Source: Kosakonia quasisacchari
Lineage (GTDB): Bacteria > Pseudomonadota > Gammaproteobacteria > Enterobacterales > Enterobacteriaceae
Length of the DNA: 64,000 nt
Direction of reading: 5' to 3'
Assembly (NCBI RefSeq): GCF_004331415.1
Contig: NZ_SJOP01000006.1
Coordinates: 174,411-238,410 of the forward strand
How positions within the stretch are numbered: the first letter of the stretch is position 1; the number at the start of each line of letters is the position of its first letter. Made by a program: the position numbers and the translations under genes. Below are positions 19,838 to 29,585 of the stretch, piece after piece. Under the pieces are notes generated by a model. That model had not been told where the DNA came from, did no database searches, and saw only the letters and a program-made list of their open reading frames with translations.

Positions 19838-20401
19838 ATGAATTTACAGCATCACTTTCTTATTGCCATGCCTGCTCTTCAGGATCCCCTTTTTCGTCGC
19901 TCCGTGGTTTACATTTGTGAGTACAACGATGAAGGTGCGATGGGGCTGATTATTAATAAGCCGCTGGAAAACCTGAAAGTGGAAGGTGTTCTGGAAAAAC
20001 TCAAAATCCAGCCCACTGAACGCGATCCAGCAATCCGCCTGGATAAACCCGTGCTGCTTGGCGGCCCGTTGGCCGAAGATCGCGGTTTTATCCTGCATAC
20101 ACCGCCGGCAACGTTCGCGTCGAGCATTCGCGTGTCGGATAACACCGTGATCACCACCTCGCGCGATGTGCTTGAGACACTTGGCACGGCTGATCAACCG
20201 AACGAAGTGCTGGTAGCGCTGGGCTATGCCTCGTGGGAGAAAGGGCAGCTCGAGGAGGAGATCCTTGATAACGCCTGGCTCACTGCACCTGCTGATCTCA
20301 ACATTCTGTTTAAAACGCCAATAGCCGATCGCTGGCGTGAAGCGGCCAAACTTATCGGTATCGACATCTCCACCATGCCTGGCGTTGCGGGGCACGCCTG
20401 A
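19838..20401 (+). CDS. yqgE: YqgE, UPF0301 family protein
   Basis: 187 aa, the same length as E. coli YqgE. The biochemical role is unknown in the family. Conserved blocks include [15 protein letters not shown] at the N terminus, [13 protein letters not shown] in the middle and [13 protein letters not shown]. Its stop codon overlaps the ruvX start by one base (TGATG), implying translational coupling, as in many gammaproteobacteria. Confidence 0.94.
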   Translation: MNLQHHFLIAMPALQDPLFRRSVVYICEYNDEGAMGLIINKPLENLKVEGVLEKLKIQPTERDPAIRLDKPVLLGGPLAEDRGFILHTPPATFASSIRVSDNTVITTSRDVLETLGTADQPNEVLVALGYASWEKGQLEEEILDNAWLTAPADLNILFKTPIADRWREAAKLIGIDISTMPGVAGHA

Positions 20402-20817
20402 TGAGCGGAACCTTGTTAGCCTTTGATTTCGGTACCAAAAGCATTGGCGTTGCCATCGGGCAGCGCATCACCGGTACGGCTCGCCCGCTCAGCGCACTGA
20501 AAGCGCAGGACGGCACGCCGGACTGGAAGCTTATCGAAAAGCTGTTAAAAGAGTGGCAACCCGAGTCCGTGATTGTGGGTTTACCGTTGAATATGGACGG
20601 CACAGAGCAGCCACTCACCGCCCGAGCCCGTAACTTTGCCAACAAAGTTCATGGCCGTTTTGGCGTACAAGTTACCCTGCATGATGAGCGCTTGAGCACC
20701 GTTGAAGCCCGCGCCGGGCTGTTCGAACGCGGCGGTTTTCGCGCACTCGACAAAGGCAGTGTTGATTCCGCATCAGCGGTAATCATCCTTGAGAGCTACT
20801 TCGAACAACATTTTTAA
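20401..20817 (+). CDS. ruvX: YqgF/RuvX, RNase H-fold putative pre-16S rRNA nuclease
   Basis: 138 aa, the same length as E. coli YqgF. The RNase H/resolvase-like fold is shown by the catalytic-site motif [12 protein letters not shown] (residues 7-18), the acidic motif [10 protein letters not shown] and the C-terminal [12 protein letters not shown]. The family is implicated in 16S rRNA 5'-end processing and antitermination. It overlaps yqgE by one base and is followed by a hairpin shared with the convergent IclR gene. Confidence 0.94.
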   Translation: MSGTLLAFDFGTKSIGVAIGQRITGTARPLSALKAQDGTPDWKLIEKLLKEWQPESVIVGLPLNMDGTEQPLTARARNFANKVHGRFGVQVTLHDERLSTVEARAGLFERGGFRALDKGSVDSASAVIILESYFEQHF

Positions 20818-20857
20818 ACCTGCCTCGACTAGCAACTCTCTCTGTTACTGACTCAAC

Positions 20858-20884
20858 GAAAGCCGCGACCTGTTCGCGGCTTTC
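20858..20884. terminator. Bidirectional hairpin between ruvX and the IclR gene
   Basis: GAAAGCCGCGA pairs with TCGCGGCTTTC around a short loop, between two convergent genes. Each side has only three or four T's, so it is a modest terminator. Confidence 0.6.
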
Positions 20885-20970
20885 TGCCGATCGTTCTCAC
20901 AGTTTCTGGCTGTGCATTTTGCATTTCATTCTGTGTTTCTATAAAAGAAACATATCAGCATTCGCCAGTG

Positions 20971-21663
20971 TCAGGATTTTTCCGTCAGGCGTTTAACCAA
21001 CATGTGAAGTGCCTGCAGGCGCGTTTCCACGACCGTGTCGTCAACGTGCCACATTCCGGCAAAGGCGAGCGCAGCAGAGTGCGCACCAAGCGGTTTTGCC
21101 ATTGAGACTTCACCGTCGTTATGGTGCCAGACCACATGGCCGCGCTCGCGCTGCTCAGCGACATGCGGGCCAAGCTGCAGCCACTGCTCTTCGCTAAAGC
21201 GCTGTTGCAGAGTTTCATCACTTTCTGCCGCCAGTAACGCCATGCCAATGACGGACTGCCAGGCCGGGAGCATATGAAAACCGGCCAGCGCCTGGCTGAC
21301 CTGGCTACCGGGTTCGGAGTGATAGATATAGATAACCTGATCCTCCCAGAGTACGCCCATAGCCACGACGATATCTTTCGGGGCATGGCTTTCCAGTAGC
21401 GGCAGCGCCTGGGAAAAAAGTGCTGAACCGCGGATGGCCTGCGCCGCCAGCGCGTGTATACCGGGGCCGGGCAGATAGCGACGCTGTGCGTCCTGCATCG
21501 TCAGGCCAATAGAAGCCATGGTCATCAACAACCGGTTCACACGGGTCGTGTTAATGCCCATCAGGCGCGCCAGTTCGCGACAACCAATGGCGCGATCGCT
21601 GGAAACCAGATACTGCAGGCAGCGAATGCCGTCGATCAGGCTTTGATTGGGTTGTGAAGACAT
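20971..21663 (-). CDS. IclR-family transcriptional regulator
   Basis: 230 aa. The N-terminal winged helix (SLIDGIRCLQYLVSSDRAIGCRELARLMGINTTRVNRLLMTM, residues 8-49) and a GAF-like C-terminal ligand domain fit the IclR family. The start at 21661-21663 (MSSQPNQ) is chosen because the HTH follows directly; an upstream extension of 40 codons has no family support. It is divergent from an FAD-dependent oxidoreductase gene 66 bp away, which it probably controls. Neither gene is in the E. coli version of this locus. The inducer is unknown. Confidence 0.85.
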   Translation of the reverse strand: MSSQPNQSLIDGIRCLQYLVSSDRAIGCRELARLMGINTTRVNRLLMTMASIGLTMQDAQRRYLPGPGIHALAAQAIRGSALFSQALPLLESHAPKDIVVAMGVLWEDQVIYIYHSEPGSQVSQALAGFHMLPAWQSVIGMALLAAESDETLQQRFSEEQWLQLGPHVAEQRERGHVVWHHNDGEVSMAKPLGAHSAALAFAGMWHVDDTVVETRLQALHMLVKRLTEKS

Positions 21664-21729
21664 TGCAGGTTCGCTTTTCAGGTTGCTCGAAAAACTGATT
21701 TTACCGCCAGTCAAGAAGGAAACAAGGTT

Positions 21730-23988
21730 ATGAAAATCTTTCCTCAAACCGATGCAAGAACATTTCCAGTGCAGCGGCTCCATGCTGACCTGTTAGTCGC
21801 AGGTGGCGGGCTGGCGGGACTTTGTGCCGCGCTGGCGGCAGCGCGAGACGGCTTGCAGGTAGTGCTGATTCAGGACAGGCCCGTTCTTGGCGGGAATGCC
21901 TCCAGCGAAGTGCGTTTGTGGGCCAACGGCGCAACCTCACATATGGGCAATAATAACCGCTGGGCGCGCGAAGGCGGCATCATGGGCGAAATCATGGAAG
22001 AGAACCTCTGGCGGAACAAAGAGGGAAACCCGGTGATGTTCGACCTCGTGTTGTTGGATCTTGCCAAAAGCCAGCCGGGGCTGACACTGCTGCTCAATAC
22101 TGCCGTTTTTGAGGTAGAGAAATCGGGAAGTGCCCTCACTGCGGTAAAAGCCTTCAACCCCATTAACGAAACCTTTTACACCGTAAGCGCCATGCAATTC
22201 TGCGACGCCACTGGCGACGGCGTGATCGGTTTTCTGGCTGGAGCAGAATACCGTGAAGGTGCAGAAGAAGCAGAGGAACTGGGCGAAAAAATGGCGCCCG
22301 GTGACAATTTTGGTCATAAGCTGGGCCACTCCATCTATTTTTACACCAAGCAAACCACCGGGCCGGTAAACTTTGTTCCTCCCTCTTTCGCCCTGAAAGA
22401 TATCACCGCGATCCCGCGCTACAAGCGCCTGACTTCAACGCTGAACGGCTGCGATTTGTGGTGGCTGGAGTGGGGAGGCCGCCTCGATACAGTGCACGAA
22501 AGCGAAGAGATCAAATGGGAACTGTGGAAGATTGTCTGGGGCGTCTGGGATCATATTAAAAATTCTGGCGAATTCCCGGAAGCCGCCAATATGACTATCG
22601 AATGGGTCGGCGCGATCCCCGGTAAGCGCGAAAGCCGCCGTTTCCTTGGCGATCATTTGCTGTGCCAGCAGGACATTATTGAGCAGCGCGACCACTACGA
22701 CGCCGTAGGTTATGGCGGTTGGTCGATAGATTTGCACCCGGCGGATGGCGTTTACAGCACCCACGACGGCTGTCGTCAGTTTCACAGCAAAGGCACCTAC
22801 ACCATTCCGTTTCGCAGCCTCTACAGCCGCTCGCTTGATAACTTATTGCTTACCGGGCGGCTCATCTCAGCCTCTCATGTCGCCTTCGGCAGCGCCCGCG
22901 TGATGTGTACCTGCGGTCTGCTGGGCGAAGTCGTCGGGCGCGCCGCCGCACAGTGTAAGGCGCTGAATCTGCTGCCGCGTGAGCTGGCGCAGCGGGAACA
23001 TATCGGCGCTTTACAGCAGCATTTACAGGCTACAGGCTGCTATATCCCACGCCAGTGGTTGAACGACCCGGCGCAAGGAGCCACCGTCAGCGCCAGCAGC
23101 GAATACCAACTGAACGAGCTGAAACCCAACGGTGGCTGGCAGCCGCTTTCAGAACGCATGGCGCTACTGTTGCCAGTGCGCGCGGGTGCGCAGCTACCCG
23201 AGATGACGCTACATTTGCGGGCATCAACACCGCAGCCACTGGCGGTTTCGCTGCTTGGCAGCGCGCGTGCCGGGAACTTCACCCCAGACTATCAATACGA
23301 CGAAAACGTGCTTCAGGTTTCCGGCGAAGCGGAGCACACCCTGACCTTCCACTGGCAAAGCGATCGCGACCAGTATGTATTTGTCGCTTTCGAAGCGCAG
23401 GAAGGTATCGAAATTGCGCTCACGAGTACCCACCTGCCAGGCATTATGACGGTGTTTAACAGCCTTAACGCCCGCGTAGCAAAACACACCCGACAGGTCG
23501 CGGACGGCGATTATGGCGTCGACGAATTCGATTTCTGGCTGCCGCGCCGTCACCCGCAGCAGATTTTCCCTGCCCTGCGTTTCAGCCCGCCACTGAATGG
23601 CTGGTGTGCGCAGAATGTATTAAATGGCCGCTTGCGTCCGGAGCAGCAAATCAACGCATGGACGCCCGCCGCTGACGATGTCACCCCGGAAATCATCTGG
23701 CGCTGGGCGGAGCCGCAAACGTTGCAGCATCTCACACTGATACAGGATAACGACTTCGATAACGCAATGGAGTCGGTCCAAATGGGTCATCACTATGCCG
23801 TAACGCCACACTGCATTACGCACTACCGCCTGTGGGCCGACGAACAGCTACTGGCCGAGGTGGAAAACAACCACCACTCGGTGTGCCAGCACAGGCTGGA
23901 TGTGCCGCTGACGGTGCGCAGCGTCAGGCTGGAGATCCTGAAAACGGCGGGCGCACTGCCTGCGGTTTATTCACTCAACATTCGCTAA
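21730..23988 (+). CDS. FAD-dependent oxidoreductase (FAD_oxidored family), substrate unknown
   Basis: 752 aa. The N-terminal dinucleotide motif GGGLAGLCAALAAARDG is at residues 25-41, followed by RPVLGGNASSEVRLW, typical of the FAD_oxidored (PF12831-type) group. A second FAD contact region, LLLTGRLISASHVAFGSARVMCTCGLLGEVVG, lies near residue 380. The last 300 residues look beta-rich and may be a carbohydrate- or ligand-binding module; that is inference. No signal peptide is seen. The gene is divergent from an IclR regulator, with no transporter or partner enzyme adjacent. It ends overlapping the convergent yggR by 4 bp. The substrate is unknown. Confidence 0.75.
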   Translation: MKIFPQTDARTFPVQRLHADLLVAGGGLAGLCAALAAARDGLQVVLIQDRPVLGGNASSEVRLWANGATSHMGNNNRWAREGGIMGEIMEENLWRNKEGNPVMFDLVLLDLAKSQPGLTLLLNTAVFEVEKSGSALTAVKAFNPINETFYTVSAMQFCDATGDGVIGFLAGAEYREGAEEAEELGEKMAPGDNFGHKLGHSIYFYTKQTTGPVNFVPPSFALKDITAIPRYKRLTSTLNGCDLWWLEWGGRLDTVHESEEIKWELWKIVWGVWDHIKNSGEFPEAANMTIEWVGAIPGKRESRRFLGDHLLCQQDIIEQRDHYDAVGYGGWSIDLHPADGVYSTHDGCRQFHSKGTYTIPFRSLYSRSLDNLLLTGRLISASHVAFGSARVMCTCGLLGEVVGRAAAQCKALNLLPRELAQREHIGALQQHLQATGCYIPRQWLNDPAQGATVSASSEYQLNELKPNGGWQPLSERMALLLPVRAGAQLPEMTLHLRASTPQPLAVSLLGSARAGNFTPDYQYDENVLQVSGEAEHTLTFHWQSDRDQYVFVAFEAQEGIEIALTSTHLPGIMTVFNSLNARVAKHTRQVADGDYGVDEFDFWLPRRHPQQIFPALRFSPPLNGWCAQNVLNGRLRPEQQINAWTPAADDVTPEIIWRWAEPQTLQHLTLIQDNDFDNAMESVQMGHHYAVTPHCITHYRLWADEQLLAEVENNHHSVCQHRLDVPLTVRSVRLEILKTAGALPAVYSLNIR

Positions 23989-24965
23989 AGCCAGCCTTGC
24001 AGCACGCGCTGTTGGTGACTTTGTGTGAAAGTCTGCATTCCCGCCTGTTGCCCGGTTTGCATCACGCCGGGCAACTGGTGCGTTTTACCTTCACGGATCA
24101 GGCTCGCCACCGCCGGAGAGTTGATCAGCAACTCGAATAACGCCACACGTCCTCCGCGCTTGTCCGCCGCAAGTTTTTGCGCCAGCACCGCCTGCAAACT
24201 CCCCGCGAGTTGGCTGCGCACAGGATCTTTTTCTTGCGCCGGAAAAGTATCGACCAACCGCTCGACAGCTTGTGCCGCACCACGCGTATGCAACGTCGCC
24301 AGCACCAGATGCCCGGTTTCAGCGGCGGTCAGCGCCAGACGGATGGTTTCACTGTCTCGCAGCTCACCGAGCAGGATCACATCCGGATCTTCACGCAGCG
24401 CCGCGCGAAGACCGTCGGCAAATGACGTGCAATGCAAACCGACTTCTCGCTGCTGAATCAGGCAGCGGTTGCTGGCGTGGACAAACTCGATCGGATCTTC
24501 CAGCGTCAGAATATGCGCATCGTTATGCTGATTCAGGTAATCCACCATTGCTGCCAGGGTAGTGGATTTGCCGCTACCGGTCGCGCCCGTCACCAGTATC
24601 AGGCCGTTTTCCCGCCCAAGTAATTCGCCCAGCGGCACAGGCGCATCTAACTCACTGAGCAGTGGGCAGCTTTGCGGCAACAAGCGTAACGCCAGCGAAA
24701 CACCACCGTGACGCGTAAAGGCCCCTGCCCGCAGCCTATGCCCTGCGGCTGTTGTCAGGGCAAAATCCACCTGCCCCCGCTCTCGCCACAGGCGCTGCTG
24801 AGCCGTATTGAGATGCAGATCAATCAGCCCGGCGATATCCGCTATTTCAAACGGCGCGGGCTCCAGCCGCCCTTGCTGCCGCCAGCGCGGCACTGAGCCA
24901 CTGCACAGGTGTAGATCCGAGACATTATGCTTTACACTAAGCGCCACTATTTCTTCTATATCCAT
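23985..24965 (-). CDS. yggR: YggR, PilT-like type IV pilus retraction ATPase homologue
   Basis: 326 aa, the same length as E. coli YggR. It belongs to the GspE/PilT secretion ATPases: Walker A GATGSGKST (about residues 129-137), the Asp box DAHILTLEDPIE, the Walker B/His region LREDPDVILLGELRDSET and TAAETGHLVLATLHT. No type IV pilus genes are in the window, so its partner is unclear. Its ATG is 17 bp from the divergent yggS ATG. Its end overlaps the FAD oxidoreductase gene by 4 bp. Confidence 0.93.
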   Translation of the reverse strand: MDIEEIVALSVKHNVSDLHLCSGSVPRWRQQGRLEPAPFEIADIAGLIDLHLNTAQQRLWRERGQVDFALTTAAGHRLRAGAFTRHGGVSLALRLLPQSCPLLSELDAPVPLGELLGRENGLILVTGATGSGKSTTLAAMVDYLNQHNDAHILTLEDPIEFVHASNRCLIQQREVGLHCTSFADGLRAALREDPDVILLGELRDSETIRLALTAAETGHLVLATLHTRGAAQAVERLVDTFPAQEKDPVRSQLAGSLQAVLAQKLAADKRGGRVALFELLINSPAVASLIREGKTHQLPGVMQTGQQAGMQTFTQSHQQRVLQGWL

Positions 24966-24982
24966 ATAGCCATCCTGGAATC

Positions 24983-25687
24983 ATGAACGATATTGCGCAT
25001 AACCTGGCACAGGTCCGGGACAAAATCTCAGCCGCCGCCGCGCGTTGCGGCCGTGCTTCAGAAGAAGTGACGTTGCTTGCAGTCAGCAAAACCAAACCTG
25101 CGAGCGCTGTCGCAGAAGCGATTAATGCCGGGCAACATGCTTTTGGCGAAAACTATGTTCAGGAAGGAGTGGATAAAATTAACCACTTCAGGCAACTGGG
25201 CGTTCAGGGTTTGCAATGGCACTTTATTGGCCCGTTACAGTCCAACAAAAGTCGTTTGGTGGCGGAAAACTTCGACTGGTGCCACACGGTAGACAGGTTG
25301 CGCATTGCCAGCCGTTTAAGCGAGCAGCGCCCGGCAACATTAGCGCCACTGAATGTACTTATCCAAATCAACATCAGTGATGAGGAAAGCAAATCCGGTA
25401 TCGCGCTCAGCGAGTTGGATACGCTGGCCGCCCAAGTGGCCGAGCTACCCGGCGTTTGCCTGCGAGGGTTGATGGCGATACCTGCGCCGCAAGCAGATTA
25501 CGAAGGCCAGTTTGCCGTGGCACGGCAAATGGCTGTAGCATTTGAGGCGTTGAAAACACGCTATCCGACGGTGGATACCCTGTCATTGGGCATGTCCGAC
25601 GATATGACCGCCGCCATTGCGGCGGGAAGCACGATGGTGCGCATTGGTACAGCCATTTTTGGTGCGCGCGATTACACAAAAAATTAA
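24983..25687 (+). CDS. yggS: YggS, PLP homeostasis protein (PLPBP/COG0325)
   Basis: 234 aa, the same length as E. coli YggS. It is a fold-III PLP-binding protein that regulates free PLP and amino-acid pools rather than acting as an enzyme. The PLP lysine is Lys36 in LLAVSKTKPA. The phosphate-binding end SLGMSDDMTAAIAAGSTMVRIGTAIFG is conserved. First gene of a tight plus-strand run yggS–yggT–yggU–rdgB–hemW. Confidence 0.95.
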   Translation: MNDIAHNLAQVRDKISAAAARCGRASEEVTLLAVSKTKPASAVAEAINAGQHAFGENYVQEGVDKINHFRQLGVQGLQWHFIGPLQSNKSRLVAENFDWCHTVDRLRIASRLSEQRPATLAPLNVLIQINISDEESKSGIALSELDTLAAQVAELPGVCLRGLMAIPAPQADYEGQFAVARQMAVAFEALKTRYPTVDTLSLGMSDDMTAAIAAGSTMVRIGTAIFGARDYTKN

Positions 25688-25705
25688 GGAAAACTGAGGA
25701 ACGCC

Positions 25706-26272
25706 ATGAAGACGTTGACTTTCCTGCTCTCGACAGTAATTGAACTCTACACAATGGTTCTGCTGTTACGTGTCTGGATGCAGTGGGCACGCTGCGATTT
25801 TTACAACCCATTTTCGCAGTTCGTGGTCAAGGCCACGCAGCCGATTGTCGGGCCGCTGCGCCGCGTGCTGCCCGCGCTGGGGCCGCTGGATAGCGCCTCG
25901 CTGCTGATTGCCTTTATTCTGTCGTTTATCAAAGCGATAGTGATATTTATGGTGATCACCTTCCAGCCGATTATCTGGATTTCCGCCCTGCTGATTTTAC
26001 TGAAAACCATCGGCTTAATGATTTTCTGGGTACTGCTGGTGATGGCCATCATGAGTTGGGTCAGCCAGGGACGCAGCCCGGTGGAATATGTGCTCATGCA
26101 GTTGACCGAGCCGCTGCTGCGCCCGATCCGCAGTTTGCTACCGTCGATGGGCGGCATCGATTTTTCACCGATGATTCTGGTGCTGCTGTTATACGTTCTG
26201 AATATGGGAATTGCGGAAGTGCTGCAATCTACTGGCGATATCCTGCTGCCGGGGCTGTGGATGGCACTATGA
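25706..26272 (+). CDS. yggT: YggT family integral membrane protein
   Basis: 188 aa, the same length as E. coli YggT. It contains two copies of the YggT unit, each with hydrophobic helices around the pattern [18 protein letters not shown]…P (residues 27-45) and [27 protein letters not shown] (residues 115-141). Its role is not settled; relatives in other bacteria affect osmotic tolerance. The stop overlaps the yggU start (ATGA). Confidence 0.93.
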   Translation: MKTLTFLLSTVIELYTMVLLLRVWMQWARCDFYNPFSQFVVKATQPIVGPLRRVLPALGPLDSASLLIAFILSFIKAIVIFMVITFQPIIWISALLILLKTIGLMIFWVLLVMAIMSWVSQGRSPVEYVLMQLTEPLLRPIRSLLPSMGGIDFSPMILVLLLYVLNMGIAEVLQSTGDILLPGLWMAL

Positions 26273-26559
26273 GTGCCGTCGTTACCTGTGAAGATGGGCT
26301 GGTGTTACGGCTGTATATTCAGCCCAAAGCCAGCCGTGACGCAATTATCGGGCTGCATGGCGACGAGCTAAAAGTCGCCATCACCGCCCCGCCAGTGGAC
26401 GGCCAGGCCAATGCGCACCTGGTAAAATTCCTCGCTAAGCAGTTCCGCGTGGCGAAAAACCAGGTCGTCATTGAAAAAGGCGAACTAGGCCGCCACAAAC
26501 AGATTAAAATCTCACATCCGCAACAGATCCCGACCGAAGTCGCGGCGCTGATATATTAG
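26269..26559 (+). CDS. yggU: YggU, DUF167 family protein
   Basis: 96 aa, the same length as E. coli YggU. DUF167 motif [21 protein letters not shown] at the N terminus and [20 protein letters not shown] (about residues 43-62). The function is unknown. The start codon overlaps the yggT stop by 4 bp and rdgB starts 8 bp after it, so translation is coupled along the run. Confidence 0.93.
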   Translation: MSAVVTCEDGLVLRLYIQPKASRDAIIGLHGDELKVAITAPPVDGQANAHLVKFLAKQFRVAKNQVVIEKGELGRHKQIKISHPQQIPTEVAALIY

Positions 26560-26567
26560 GATCCACT

Positions 26568-27161
26568 ATGCAAAAAGTTGTCCTCGCTACCGGTAACGCC
26601 GGTAAGGTGCGCGAGTTGGCCTCGCTGCTGAATGATTTTGGCTTTGATGTCGTCGCACAAACGGAGTTGGGCGTGGAGTCCGCAGAAGAGACCGGGCTGA
26701 CGTTTATTGAAAACGCGATCCTCAAAGCGCGCCACGCAGCGCAAGTTACTGGCCTGCCCGCGATTGCCGACGATTCCGGCCTTGCTGTGGATGCTCTCGG
26801 TGGTGCGCCTGGGATTTATTCCGCCCGTTATTCCGGCGTTGACGCCAGCGACCAGCAGAACCTGGAAAAACTGCTCGACGCGCTAAAAGATGTGCCGGAC
26901 GCTGAGCGCAAAGCGCAATTCCACTGTGTACTGGTCTATTTGCGTCATGCAGATGATCCGACCCCGCTGGTGTGCCACGGTAGCTGGCCTGGCGTGATTA
27001 CGCGGCAGGCTGCCGGTAACGGCGGCTTTGGCTACGATCCGATTTTCTTTGTCCCTGCTGAGGGCAAAACCGCAGCGGAGCTCACCCGCGAAGAAAAAAG
27101 CGCGATCTCCCACCGTGGACAAGCGTTGAAACTGTTACTGGAAGCACTGCGTAATGGCTGA
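26568..27161 (+). CDS. rdgB: RdgB, dITP/XTP pyrophosphatase
   Basis: 197 aa, the same length as E. coli RdgB. It hydrolyses non-canonical purine nucleotides (dITP, XTP) to the monophosphates, cleaning the nucleotide pool. Motifs: [17 protein letters not shown] at the N terminus, [24 protein letters not shown] and [12 protein letters not shown]. The last 8 bp overlap the hemW start. Confidence 0.95.
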   Translation: MQKVVLATGNAGKVRELASLLNDFGFDVVAQTELGVESAEETGLTFIENAILKARHAAQVTGLPAIADDSGLAVDALGGAPGIYSARYSGVDASDQQNLEKLLDALKDVPDAERKAQFHCVLVYLRHADDPTPLVCHGSWPGVITRQAAGNGGFGYDPIFFVPAEGKTAAELTREEKSAISHRGQALKLLLEALRNG

Positions 27162-28290
27162 TTTGCCGCCTCTGAGCCTTTATATACATATTCCGTGGTG
27201 CGTGCAGAAATGCCCGTACTGCGATTTCAATTCCCACGCATTGAAGGGCGAAGTGCCGCACGACGACTACGTTCAGCATTTACTGAACGATCTCGATGCC
27301 GATGTTGCCTACGCGCAGGGACGTGAAATAAAGACCATTTTTATTGGTGGTGGTACGCCGAGTCTGCTCTCTGGCCCGGCAATGCAAACATTGCTGGACG
27401 GCGTGCGTGCGCGTTTGCCGCTTGCACTGGATGCAGAAATCACGATGGAAGCCAACCCCGGAACCGTGGAGGCTGACCGTTTTGCCGATTACCAACGTGC
27501 CGGCGTGAACCGCATTTCCATTGGCGTACAAAGTTTTAGCGAAACGAAGTTACAACGCCTTGGGCGCATTCACGGCCCGCAGGAAGCCAAACGCGCTGCG
27601 CACCTGGCGAGCGGGCTGGGGCTACGCAGCTTTAACCTTGATTTAATGCACGGATTGCCGGATCAGTCGCTGGAAGAAGCGCTGGATGACTTGCGCCAGG
27701 CGATTGCACTCAACCCGCCGCATTTGTCGTGGTATCAGCTCACCATTGAACCCAATACGCTGTTTGGCTCACGTCCTCCGGTGCTACCAGACGACGATGC
27801 GCTCTGGGACATTTTCGAACAGGGCCACCAGATCCTCACCGCCGCCGGGTATCAGCAATATGAAACCTCGGCTTACGCAAAGCCCGGCTACCAGTGCCAG
27901 CACAATCTCAACTACTGGCGTTTTGGCGACTATCTGGGTATTGGTTGTGGCGCGCACGGGAAAGTGACGTTTCCGGATGGGCGTATTCTGCGTACGGCAA
28001 AAACACGTCATCCTCGCGGTTATATGCAGGGCAATTACCTGGATAAGCAGCAAGAAGTTGAGGAGCAAGATAAACCGTTCGAGTTCTTTATGAACCGTTT
28101 CCGCCTACTTGAACCCGCACCGCGTGCTGATTTTTCACGTTATACCGGTCTGGATGAGCGCGTTATTCGCCCGCAAATTGAGGAAGCACTGAAGCTGAAT
28201 TATTTGACAGAAAATGAAGAGAACTGGCAGATAACGGAACACGGTAAGTTATTTCTTAATTCCCTATTGGAACTATTTCTTGCCGAATAA
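27154..28290 (+). CDS. hemW: HemW, radical-SAM haem chaperone
   Basis: 378 aa, the same length as E. coli HemW (YggW). The radical-SAM cluster motif is Cys16-X3-Cys20-X2-Cys23 in [24 protein letters not shown] and the C-terminal HemN-like domain follow. The family binds haem and delivers it to respiratory enzymes; HemW does not act as coproporphyrinogen oxidase. Last gene of the yggS run. Confidence 0.95.
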   Translation: MADLPPLSLYIHIPWCVQKCPYCDFNSHALKGEVPHDDYVQHLLNDLDADVAYAQGREIKTIFIGGGTPSLLSGPAMQTLLDGVRARLPLALDAEITMEANPGTVEADRFADYQRAGVNRISIGVQSFSETKLQRLGRIHGPQEAKRAAHLASGLGLRSFNLDLMHGLPDQSLEEALDDLRQAIALNPPHLSWYQLTIEPNTLFGSRPPVLPDDDALWDIFEQGHQILTAAGYQQYETSAYAKPGYQCQHNLNYWRFGDYLGIGCGAHGKVTFPDGRILRTAKTRHPRGYMQGNYLDKQQEVEEQDKPFEFFMNRFRLLEPAPRADFSRYTGLDERVIRPQIEEALKLNYLTENEENWQITEHGKLFLNSLLELFLAE

Positions 28291-28297
28291 TTCAGAT

Positions 28298-28327
28298 GCT
28301 GGCTGTTCAGTTATCTGAACAGCCAGC
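28298..28327 (+). terminator. hemW 3' hairpin
   Basis: Perfect 13-bp stem GCTGGCTGTTCAG-TTAT-CTGAACAGCCAGC, 8 bp after the hemW stop. It is followed by CCGGGATAAATC with no U tract, so termination may need Rho, or the stem may protect the 3' end. In E. coli yggM and ansB follow here; they are missing. Confidence 0.55.
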
Positions 28328-28442
28328 CCGGGATAAATCAGCCACTAAAGAATATTACGCTGGTACAGTAGAACATAATCCGTCGATTAACGCAGTCTAG
28401 TCTGGGTGAGCGCCACAACGAGATAATAATGGCGCTAAAGGC

Positions 28443-28473
28443 AAAAATAACAGCCTTCGTATACAGAAGGCTG
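28443..28473 (-). terminator. yggN rho-independent terminator
   Basis: CAGCCTTC pairs with GAAGGCTG, followed on the minus strand by TTATTTTTGC, 11 bp past the yggN stop. Confidence 0.78.
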
Positions 28474-28483
28474 CTGATTGCGG

Positions 28484-29203
28484 TTACTTAAGTCCTGAGG
28501 TTAATGCCTTACGGCTCTCTTCCAGCGTCACTACACGCTTACAGACATCTTTACCGAACTGCTGGAAATCCGCTTCCTGATTTTTCCACTCGTTTTGGAT
28601 AGAGGTCTGTAAACCGCCAAGGCTACCTAAGACGTTTTGTAATGGGTTACCACCGCTTTTCAGCACCGCTTTCGCACCCATTTCATTAATGCTGTCCTGC
28701 AGAATGCCGCCCATCGCCTGATTCACCAGTTGCTGGCCGTCCGCGCGGACTTGCTCAATCGCTTTATAGTGGAAGGTCAGGCCATCGCTACGATGCTCAA
28801 TAATGCGATTCATCTGCTCTTTTAATTGTGCATCAAGCTTGGTCAGGCGATTACGCATGCTGCTGCTTTCACCGACCTCTTTAACGATGATTTTATCCAG
28901 CGCGATGCGGTTTTTCTCAACACGACTACGCGCACCATCGTCAATCCATGGCAGTGCGCTGCGCAGTTCTGCCTGGTAATCTTTTGCCTGTTCGCGCTGA
29001 GCGGCGCTAAGTGTCGGTTGTTTGCCGTTGAACATCACATTGCCATCCGGTGTGATAACCAGATTGCCGTTCTCCCCTTTAACCTGCACGGTTTGCGGGC
29101 TGATGATCACATCGTCACGCGGCGTGACGCTACATTGATAGTCGGCCTGAGCCGCGAATGCTGTGAGCGTAAGAGCCGCCGCCAGTAGCGTTTTGCGCAT
29201 CAT
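28484..29203 (-). CDS. yggN: YggN, DUF2884 periplasmic protein
   Basis: 239 aa, the same length as E. coli YggN. A signal peptide (MMRKTLLAAALTLTAFAAQA) is followed by a soluble alpha-helical region with DYQCSVTPRDDVIISPQTVQV at its start. The function is unknown. Two adjacent ATGs fit AGGAGT at 4 or 7 bp; the first gives the family length and the second (29200) is better spaced. It lies downstream of trmB and yggL on the same strand. Confidence 0.92.
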   Translation of the reverse strand: MMRKTLLAAALTLTAFAAQADYQCSVTPRDDVIISPQTVQVKGENGNLVITPDGNVMFNGKQPTLSAAQREQAKDYQAELRSALPWIDDGARSRVEKNRIALDKIIVKEVGESSSMRNRLTKLDAQLKEQMNRIIEHRSDGLTFHYKAIEQVRADGQQLVNQAMGGILQDSINEMGAKAVLKSGGNPLQNVLGSLGGLQTSIQNEWKNQEADFQQFGKDVCKRVVTLEESRKALTSGLK

Positions 29204-29258
29204 AAATACTCCTGTAGAGACAAAACGGGCCAGCAAATGCTGGCCCCTTATGCTTTAG

Positions 29259-29585
29259 TTAGTCCCACCAAACGTCGAAAAGTTCGCTAACGCGCACCTC
29301 AGTCACCTGGTGTTCTTCAAGCCATTTGCGCACGATAGCCTGATGCTCTTCAGTACATTTGCCAATCTCTTGCAGGCAAATCAGACCATCCCACGCCAGA
29401 TAACCGCTACCGTCAAACGCCAGCTTATTCGGCTCAATCACTTCCTGAATAAAGTCATCAACCGTTTTATCAATCTGCTCTTCGCTGGTGCCTTCCGGGA
29501 AGCGCCATGCAACAGAAAAACCCAGTTCCTGAAATTCATCGATGTGCATTTTTTTACGCAAACGACGGCTGCGGTTTGTTGCCAT
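29259..29585 (-). CDS. yggL: YggL, DUF469 family protein
   Basis: 108 aa, the same length as E. coli YggL. A basic N terminus ([14 protein letters not shown]) precedes an acidic body ending SELFDVWWD. The family has been associated with the 50S ribosome; its role is unclear. Its start overlaps the trmB stop by one base (TAATG), so the two are translationally coupled. Confidence 0.93.
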   Translation of the reverse strand: MATNRSRRLRKKMHIDEFQELGFSVAWRFPEGTSEEQIDKTVDDFIQEVIEPNKLAFDGSGYLAWDGLICLQEIGKCTEEHQAIVRKWLEEHQVTEVRVSELFDVWWD

